A DNA stretch of 15,000 nt, taken from contig KV908368.1 of NCBI GenBank assembly GCA_002005505.1, positions 344,052 through 359,051 on the forward strand, read 5' to 3'. Every line of letters begins with the position of its first letter. The first letter of the stretch is position 1. Both the position numbers and the translations under genes were made by a program. Below, in pieces: positions 1-15,000 of this stretch. The notes under the pieces were generated by a model. The model searched no databases, was not told the origin of the DNA, and worked only from the letters and a program-made list of their open reading frames with translations. Origin of the DNA: Botryococcus braunii. Taxonomy: Eukaryota > Chlorophyta > Trebouxiophyceae.

Positions 1-307
1 GTGCAGGCGGAATCCTAATAATATCATTTTTCTCGCTAATTTATCAGACAATATTCGTGTGCCTCATGATCACGGTAACGTCAATCAGCATCTTTGTGAC
101 GGACAAGCTGCAATTCATCACGGATGCCCCCAGCCACATCTACGGCCCACTGCCCTGGTTCATTGCTCAGACCCTGGTTTCCATCCCTTTCTACCTCGCA
201 GGCGCTCTGGTGGGTGCTATGTATCCTTAATTCGTTCTATCTTACTTTGCGCACAAAATAGGGATTACAGGAAAAGACATACACACGCGCACGCGTGCAC
301 GCGCGCG

Positions 308-370
<63 letters not shown>

Positions 371-1373
371 ATACCCATGTCGTTCCAGCATGAACATGTC
401 CATAACTCCTGTTTGGTCGAACATTACAAGGTTTGAACCATCATCTGCATCCTCCCCACACGATCCCGCTGCGTGTAACACAGTGCAAACGGTTCTGCTT
501 TTTTTGAACAACACCCTGCGGAAAAGGCGGAGAAACAGAAGAAAGGTACAGGTAGCAGAAACAGAAAACACAAACGGCCCCAACAGAAGGGAAACACCAG
601 GGAGAAAGAGAAGGACATGAAATGAAAGCCAGCCTTCCTCATCTCCTGCAGTTTTGCAGACCAAACTCAATACAGACCAAACTCAAAACTGACAGACGCA
701 AAATTACATTTTCTAAGAGCCTGAGTCACTCCGCTCCATGAGCTGTGGGTGAGTTGTGGAGCGCACAGGCGCTGCTGCTGGTCGTGTTTGGTCTGGTGGG
801 GCTGAACACCAATGCGACAGCACTGCCGGTGTTCCTGCTGGTTGGCTGCTTGCAGAGCCTGGTGGGACAACAACTGTTTGTGTTCTGCGCCCACGCCACG
901 CCTGTTCAGGACGCAGCGCTCATCAGCAGCATCCTGTACAGCTTCCTGGCGCTCATGCTGGCCGGCTTCTTCGTCAAGTGGCAGGATCTGCCCCGCTTTC
1001 TCGACTGGTTGAGCTATGCCACGCCCTGTCGATATGCCTTTGGAGCCCTCATCAAAGAACTGCTCCAGGTAAGCCTGATGTGACCTCCGTGATGCAAGCT
1101 CCTGCTCCTGTCATATGGCGTTCTTCTTATGGCTCGAGCCCCTGCGCAGGAAGCTGCGGTCCTCTTTGCGGGCTCGCACGATCCCTCCAATCCTACCAGT
1201 GAGAGACTCAAACAGCATTGTCTCCGCCCGAGCAGAGACAATGCGGTGCACCACTGCCATTCAGATGCCCAGACACGCATTTGCAACTCCCCGGCGAATT
1301 CATGTGCATGTGCTTGCACACCCTCCAAGTATGCATACACATGCGCACGCGCGCGGGCGCGCGCGCGCGCGCG

Positions 1374-1462
<89 letters not shown>

Positions 1463-1706
1463 ACACACAAGTGCACAGCATTCAACAGCAAAGTTGAGCA
1501 TCTCGAGGTGGGAGTCATGCTTCACTCAGAAAATCCATACGCGTGGGGCGCAGGGAACAGTGTACGAAGGCTTTGCACAGCAATTCGGGATGCACTGGAG
1601 CTTTGCCGCCAACATCGGGGCTCTTCTACTGACTTACGCCACACTGCTTGCGCTAACGTTCTGTAGCCTCTGCCTGCTTAAGCGGAAATACAGCGTCCGT
1701 GGATAA
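1..1706 (+). CDS. ABCG-type ABC transporter, C-terminal membrane domain (5' part outside window)
   Basis: This is the 3' end of a gene for an ABC transporter of the ABCG (White/PDR half-type) family, which exports lipids, hormones or other hydrophobic compounds across membranes. I read three exons: about 3-220, 762-1068 and 1554-1706, ending in TAA. The joined peptide is strongly hydrophobic with several membrane spans. Its block order fits an ABC2 membrane domain: a first span pair around 'LIISFFSLIYQTIF', a cytosolic turn before 'PLPWFIAQTLVSIPFYL', a 'VVFGLVGLN' block, then 'LAGFFVKWQDLPRFLDWLSY' and 'CRYAFGALIKELLQ', and a last span before the tail 'KRKYSVRG'. The nucleotide-binding domain (Walker A, signature, Walker B) would lie upstream of the window. 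The family call rests on remembered block similarity. Substrate cannot be inferred. Confidence 0.8.
3..220 (+). CDS. ABCG transporter exon (first visible)
   Basis: The frame is open from base 3 to the stop at 228-230. 'gtgcag' at 1-6 looks like a 3' splice site, so the exon may start at base 7. The peptide holds a first membrane span, a short soluble loop 'VTDKLQFITDAPSHIYG', then a second hydrophobic stretch. This is the place of the ABCG segment before and after the conserved E-R/M-Y loop. I put the 5' splice site at AT|GTATCC (after 220) because that phase joins acceptor AG 760-761. A donor after 213 (GTGCTA) is the alternative, so the end is uncertain by a few codons. Confidence 0.65.
221..761. 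repeat. ABCG intron with (CA)n microsatellite
   Basis: This intron lies between the first two visible ABCG exons. Bases 280-310 alternate CG, CA and TG, and 311-367 are an uninterrupted (AC)n run. The rest (370-740) is A-rich and shows no further gene. The reading frames across the repeat (poly His-Thr or Cys-Val) are artefacts of the dinucleotide. Confidence 0.85.
762..1068 (+). CDS. ABCG transporter exon (middle)
   Basis: This is an open hydrophobic reading frame with two or three membrane spans and the extracellular ABCG-like block 'LAGFFVKWQDLPRFLDWLSY' followed by 'CRYAFGALIKELLQ'. The 5' splice site CAG|GTAAGC at 1069 is the best donor in the window and leaves phase 0. The start is less sure: the acceptor could be AG 760-761, which fits a phase-2 upstream exon, or CACAG ending at 768. 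Confidence 0.75.
1069..1553. repeat. ABCG intron with (CG)n/(CA)n alternating tract
   Basis: Bases about 1344-1378 are almost pure alternating CG and pass directly into (AC)n at 1379-1457, one T interruption, and on to about 1469. This alternating purine-pyrimidine block of about 125 bp lies roughly 85 bp upstream of the terminal-exon acceptor. No gene is seen on either strand of the intron. Confidence 0.85.
1554..1706 (+). CDS. ABCG transporter terminal exon
   Basis: The acceptor is gcgCAG|GGAACA at 1553/1554 in phase 0, matching the previous donor. It encodes a short loop, a final span around 'NIGALLLTYATLLALTFCSL' and a basic tail ending 'KRKYSVRG', then TAA at 1704-1706. A membrane span followed by a short basic cytosolic tail is the usual end of ABCG half transporters. 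Confidence 0.75.
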   Translation, partial: GTVYEGFAQQFGMHWSFAANIGALLLTYATLLALTFCSLCLLKRKYSVRG

Positions 1707-1839
1707 ACAACACTCTTTATTCTAAACGACACGACTGAACAACTCGGATTGTATCACATTGCCTCGACTGTATGTCGAGGCATTGTGATACAAAACGAGT
1801 TGTTTAGACGTGTTATTTTGAACAAAGAGGGTTATTTCT
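1703..1839. repeat. 137-bp foldback (near-palindrome) at transporter 3' end
   Basis: The arms 1703-1768 and 1774-1839 are inverted copies with 54 of 66 positions matching by hand alignment, around a 5-nt TGTAT loop. The 20 bp nearest the loop differ at one position. The left arm begins at the stop codon of the ABCG gene, so the whole foldback should lie in its 3' untranslated region if transcription runs that far. Two of the mismatches would be G-U pairs in RNA. It could be a MITE-like foldback insertion, a strong 3'-end RNA hairpin or a template-switch product. I see no clear flanking target-site duplication. Confidence 0.85.
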
Positions 1840-2270
1840 GGGACGTCCTCACAGGGTATTTTGAGCACCATCTCCAATAGTTGTCAGCAATCCTGAGCTG
1901 GCCCTCTGTGAATTAGGCGTGCACATATTGGGCCTGTTTCCCGGTCTGTGGCAGAAGTCGGCCGCTATTTGCTTATTGTGTGGCGCATAGGAGCTTGCAG
2001 CAGAGTCCGTATCTTCTCTAGCTGAATGCATAAGTGTAAAGTACAGGTCTCTCAAACGATTTTGGTTCCTCATTGAGGATTGTAAGCTGGTGGCAGGCAT
2101 GTTTGCTGCTGGTCTGCAGATGACTGAAGAGTCTGCGAAGATACACGCTGGTGTATATTACGAGGGACACACTGTTATATACTGTCACATACTGTTGGCG
2201 AGTGCTCCCATACCTATATGTACTGTACGTATATGTATGGCGGCTTGAAACATGTCTCACTTATTAACGG

Positions 2271-2287
2271 ATATGTACTGTACATAT
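2271..2287. repeat. Perfect 17-bp palindrome
   Basis: ATATGTAC-T-GTACATAT has 8-bp arms and a 1-nt centre. A related stretch with one base changed in the right arm lies at about 2215-2233. No function can be assigned. Confidence 0.7.
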
Positions 2288-4185
2288 GAGTTATGATGCT
2301 TGATTCGTAACTCAGTTGGATCCCACTCTGCTGCGGAGGGGATCATTGTACGCTGAACTCTAATACGCTCATGTTCAGTGACAAGGGAGAAGTTGTACTT
2401 CATTGGTGCAACATGCACACGAGTGCGGAGACTGCTGGATGGCAAGGCTTAGGGGATTTCATTACTTGGCAAGTTGATGAAAAGTCCGTCAGTGTGCTAG
2501 GGATCCTGGCTGTATTTTCGTAAGTGCTTGCCACTGGCACCTTGCCTCAGCAATGGTTGCACGTGCATCTTGCATATTTTGCAAGGCACCAAACGCGGAA
2601 ACGTGTCAATTTGAATGAGAAAAGCAAGCGGAGCCTGCTCGCTCCACAATGGTGTCTCTTCAAGGCTTTTATGGGGGCATCAGATCCGTTACGTGATACC
2701 GGGATGTCTCCCCAACTGCACACCCTCCTGTACGTACATCATGTCCGTACACGGAAGCAGGAGTGTGGGGTTCTTTATTTTGGTTGGGCATGTCAGAACG
2801 TCAGCGCCAAAGCATCACATTGTAAGGCAACATAGTTGCATTTCAAATGCATGCGTGTCTCATTTTTGCCTGCTGCAGAGGGAGCCGCTGCATGTTTGGG
2901 CAAAAGTTTGTCACAGAATAGCTGTGACTCGTGCATGAAGATTCAGTCCCACCGTTCATGGCTGCTGGTATGCACGCTGCGTCCACGAAGTTTCGTCGAC
3001 TGCCTTGTAACTGAAATTGGCAAGCAGATTGTAGGGATCATGTCTTTCACACAAAGGTCTGCGGATGCATTGGAAATACGGTATTGGTTCCAGGTATACA
3101 ATGTTGTTCTTTTCTTCCTTTTCTTTTTCTCCTCTTTTCCGGACCTCTAGAGCACCTGCACAGGCTTCCGGGTGCAAAATATGTACTCCTTTTGGTGGCT
3201 ATTCCATGCGATTGTGCACATGTGACAAGCAAGGGCACGTGACTAGCCAGTGCAAGTGGCTAGCTAGAGTGATGCAGTGCTCTACGTAAAGAGGACCACC
3301 TCGTGGTTTCCTAGCCCCCCTTTCCACGTGCTTTTCACCCTGAAATCCCGTCTGATAGCCTTTGTGTCTCCTAATGTGGGGACAAGACCTTCTTGGTCTC
3401 GTGTGCTGCACAACCGTCTGCTGCAAGTTTCATCCACGTTTTGGGCGAGTATTGAAATCTCCACCCTCCTCCATCCTACATTGGGGGTAACCACATGCAC
3501 ATGTGTTATTTTTTTGTTGCATGATACGCCGGGTAACCCACCCCCGCAGTGCATCCAGCTGTGCTGGAGCTTCCTTAATTCACTGGTTTAGTTCAGCATA
3601 TGGACCTATCGTGGGTGGCATGCCTGCTGGCAGGCACCTGGCAGTCAGCGCCATTGATACAACTGCCAGCGTTTCAGAACCATGCAAAAAATCCCATGCA
3701 AAAAGACTTGTGCAGCATTGAAATTGACAGGTTCCAACGAACACTGTTCCAGAACATTTGAGCCTTTTACAAGCAATAAAGCTTTTCCTTCTTATCCAAT
3801 AGGTGCCTTGGGCCTCATAACGGAACTGACACACGTTCCAGAACATTTCCGTCCACATCTTTACAGTGCATGATCCAGTGGATCACGACCTGGTAAAGAG
3901 GCCCTTGGTTCGATTTAGATATTGGTCATATTCTGACGAGCTGACACTAAGGATGCAGTCCTTACCTGCAGCAGCAAGGCCCACCGGGGGGGATTTTGGG
4001 GGGGGGGGGGGGGGCTGCCACATCCACGGCTGTGTGCCGTTTTGACCAAAACAGTTCTGGCTGCTGATTGCCACTGTACCCGCTGATCAGCTGCATGTGC
4101 TTTGAGTGGCGTGCTCACCTTGGAGCATTCAGTTCCCTTGGACAATGTAGGAGGGCTGCAGGAACTACCACCACCACACAAGGCC

Positions 4186-4374
4186 AGTAACCTGAGCCTG
4201 TAGAAGTGTACAACCCACCTTTGGGCCAGAAGAACCCACGATACAAGATGTGGATTAAGAGGTACATACTAACAAGAGCGGACGACCTAGTCGTCATCCA
4301 TGGTCTGAAGCAATTAAATGCCAAATGGAAGCTACCAGCAACATTTGGGGGGGGGAGGCTAGCATGATTGTTAC
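4186..4374 (+). other. Unidentified coding-like stretch (possible relic or exon)
   Basis: After an in-frame TAA, one forward frame stays open for roughly 55-60 codons and reads like ordinary protein, for example 'NPRYKMWIKRYILTRADDLV' and 'GLKQLNAKWKLPATF', before running into a G-tract and a stop. It lacks a start codon. I recognise no family. It may be a transposon fragment, an exon of an unannotated gene or chance. Confidence 0.25.
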
Positions 4375-5329
4375 GACAAAGCATGTTTTGAAATCATCTA
4401 CTGAAACGCCATTCAGCACGGGTAGGATAGGAGCGGTGTGCTTGATCACTGTTTTGCATGCATCTGCCCCTCTCCGCCACAAGATGCTAGATCTTGACCA
4501 CGCAGGTAAGAAAGCATAGCAGTAACATAAGAACATGAACAAATGGTCCTTTCTCCTACGATGTTGGGGCATCCACATGCAGGACCAGTGTCGGGGGTTG
4601 TAGGGGTCTCGAAAACGTTTATTAAACATGGCTAACAGAATATTGAACCATGAGTTGGAACTCCAAAATGACTCCCAACTACTGTCACGATTGAAGCAGG
4701 TGGCATGACAACCAGGGCACAGCCCAGGTGAGTAATCTCTTGGGCAAGTCCACGACACCACACTTCCAAGTGCATACGCACGTATGCACATTCTATTAAG
4801 CACTATAACTTTCTTCAGACATCAAACTTACGTGGTCTGCCCTGATATATACTTGCGCAGGAAGGACGATTCCAGATGATGTTGCAAGAATAGTAGCAGC
4901 GTACCTGCAATGTCCTTGCGGGAATACGTGGATGTACCTCCGACAGATCAGCATGTACAGTAAAGGTTTTTGATCATGGCAAGCGTCTTTGAGGGATGCA
5001 GCATCCAATTGAGACCAGTTGTTGTAATTGTTGTTGATTATAAGCGCTTTGCCTCACTTACCAGTTTGAGGAGTGCAGCCAAGTTTTCCGATGTTGTGCA
5101 GATCCAGCATGCACAGCTCGGTTTGTGCAAAATCAAGGCTACTCTTGAAGTTACATAGGTTTGTTCCAGTGTGATGTATTAGTTACGTTGGATTCTTACT
5201 ACGTACAGTTGCAGGCATTGCAGCGAAGACACTGCTAAGCTTCTCGCCGGGCTGTGCTCCATCTGATGGATCGGCTGGTTTTGCCACATTTTTATCGGAT
5301 ACATACCTGAAAAACGGACTCTTACTTCA

Positions 5330-14220
<8,891 letters not shown>

Positions 14221-14513
14221 GTGCGTGCTATCCGTTGCCTCCCCATGGACAGGTGAGAGGTCAAGGGTCTCAACCATATCAAACGAACTGCCTTCCGGGT
14301 TTAGGACGAACCCTGCCAGTTCTGCGGATGCCTGTGCGTTCTCTTATGCACGTGTCCCCATGGGTTTGTTGCGATGCTGGGTCCCCTTAGGAAGCTCCCT
14401 GATTGGCAACACCACCCTTTTGTCTGGTGTAGCCGTGCCTTTGGTATCTTTGATTGGATTACCATCCGCCCCCTCCCGTCGGTCTCCCTCTCTTCCCCCC
14501 TCCCCCCTCCCAC

Positions 14514-14574
<61 letters not shown>

Positions 14575-15000
14575 ATATCGTGTTTGCGAGTGTGCGCGGA
14601 CACAGCATGATGTGGTGTTTATGCGCATGCCTCGGTGCATGGCTGCAGGCCTGCGTGTGTATGCACGTGTGCAGGCGTTAGTGCGCACCTGTTGCCTGGG
14701 TCTTCTCAGAATTCAAGGACCGTCCCATGCACCTCTCTTTGCCACACAGCGAATGCCCACGCGCACTAGATTGGAAAGTACAACACATCATTTCTCAAAT
14801 ACTACAGATCATTTCTCGAGTACAACAATTCATTTCCTAAATGAAATGATCTCCTAGTCTCCAAAGTATCAGTGCTTGTGAGGGCGCCAGATGTCTTGTC
14901 CCTTCATTTCAGCTTCATCTTGTGAAGAGGCTGCCCTTCTCCCCCTCTCCCTCCTTCCCCCGACCCCTCTCTCTTTTTTTCCATTCCTTTGTCACCCCTC
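14221..15000. repeat. EIF2B5 intron 11 (incomplete) with (TG)n
   Basis: A C/T-rich tract precedes (GT)n at 14516-14572. Near 14780-14840 three imperfect 21-23-bp copies of a CATTTCTC-containing unit occur, and GATCATTTC there is inverted as GAAATGATC about 30 nt later. The window ends in a second C/T-rich tract (14937-15000). No further EIF2B5 exon is recognisable. Confidence 0.75.

Larger units (their letters stand above)
1840..5329. other. Intergenic region without recognisable gene
   Basis: I find no recognisable protein, tRNA or rRNA in this 3.5-kb stretch on either strand. The longer frames (for example 4294-4803 on the minus strand) have no family signature. Small structures present: the perfect 8-bp-arm palindrome at 2271-2287, a GATCCA-G-TGGATC palindrome at about 3871-3883, two copies of GTTCCAGAACATTT at 3746-3759 and 3835-3848, a broken G-tract near 3986-4014, and a short G run near 4347. 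An unidentified coding-like stretch at about 4186-4374 is described separately. The eIF2B promoter is presumably in the last kilobase, but I see no convincing core element. Confidence 0.6.

Noticed and set aside
3170..3290. Zinc-knuckle-like 'CTCDKQGHVTSQC' in a forward frame
   Set aside because: The spacing is C-x-C-x4-H-x4-C, one residue short of the retroelement gag knuckle, and nothing else of gag or reverse transcriptase is nearby. Chance is the simplest explanation.
3776..3781. AATAAA as the transporter poly(A) signal
   Set aside because: It lies 2 kb beyond the stop codon, and the hexamer is not a reliable signal in algae. The true 3' end is not visible.
3871..3930. tRNA-like GGTTCGATT segment
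   Set aside because: No cloverleaf, acceptor stem or anticodon arm can be built around it.
4294..4803. 169-codon minus-strand frame
   Set aside because: It has no family signature, irregular Cys/Trp-rich composition, and overlaps the G-tract. It is not supported as a gene.

Overview
The window is eukaryotic nuclear DNA. Both recognisable genes are split into short exons by introns full of microsatellites, and no bacterial operon, ribosome-binding-site pattern or CRISPR is visible. The exon peptides of the second gene resemble plant eIF2B-epsilon more than the animal protein as I remember them (for example 'DFILLSGDTVANL', 'APEVLMLFSDNFDYQ', 'LRSYDAISRDILQRWTFPF'). I infer an alga of the green lineage. 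A prasinophyte with a large, repeat-rich genome would fit, but this is a guess and not something the sequence proves.

Layout: (1) Bases 1-1706, + strand: the last three visible exons of an ABCG-type ABC transporter, encoding its membrane domain. The two introns between them carry (CA)n and CG-alternating repeats. (2) Bases 1703-1839: a 137-bp foldback starting at the transporter stop codon. (3) Bases 1840-5329: 3.5 kb with no recognisable gene, holding small palindromes, G-tracts and one unidentified coding-like stretch. (4) From 5330 to beyond the window end, + strand: the gene for the epsilon subunit of eIF2B (EIF2B5). I reconstructed eleven exons by matching conserved blocks, reading phase and splice dinucleotides. 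They cover the nucleotidyltransferase-like domain, the left-handed beta-helix and the acidic linker. The C-terminal W2/HEAT catalytic exchange domain is not reached.

The two genes lie head-to-tail and have unrelated roles, membrane transport and control of translation initiation, so nothing suggests that they work together.

The striking features are in the non-coding DNA. They include an uninterrupted 89-nt G run and long purine-only tracts in eIF2B introns. Introns also hold CCTTG and ATTC arrays, a 27-bp perfect palindrome, and a tandem triplication of an exon end that copies its 5' splice site. One intron appears to use a GC donor. Introns 1-9 can all be read as phase 0. I see no convincing evidence of a new biological system. 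The items worth follow-up are the foldback at the transporter 3' end, the GC-AG intron, the splice-site triplication and the extreme simple repeats.
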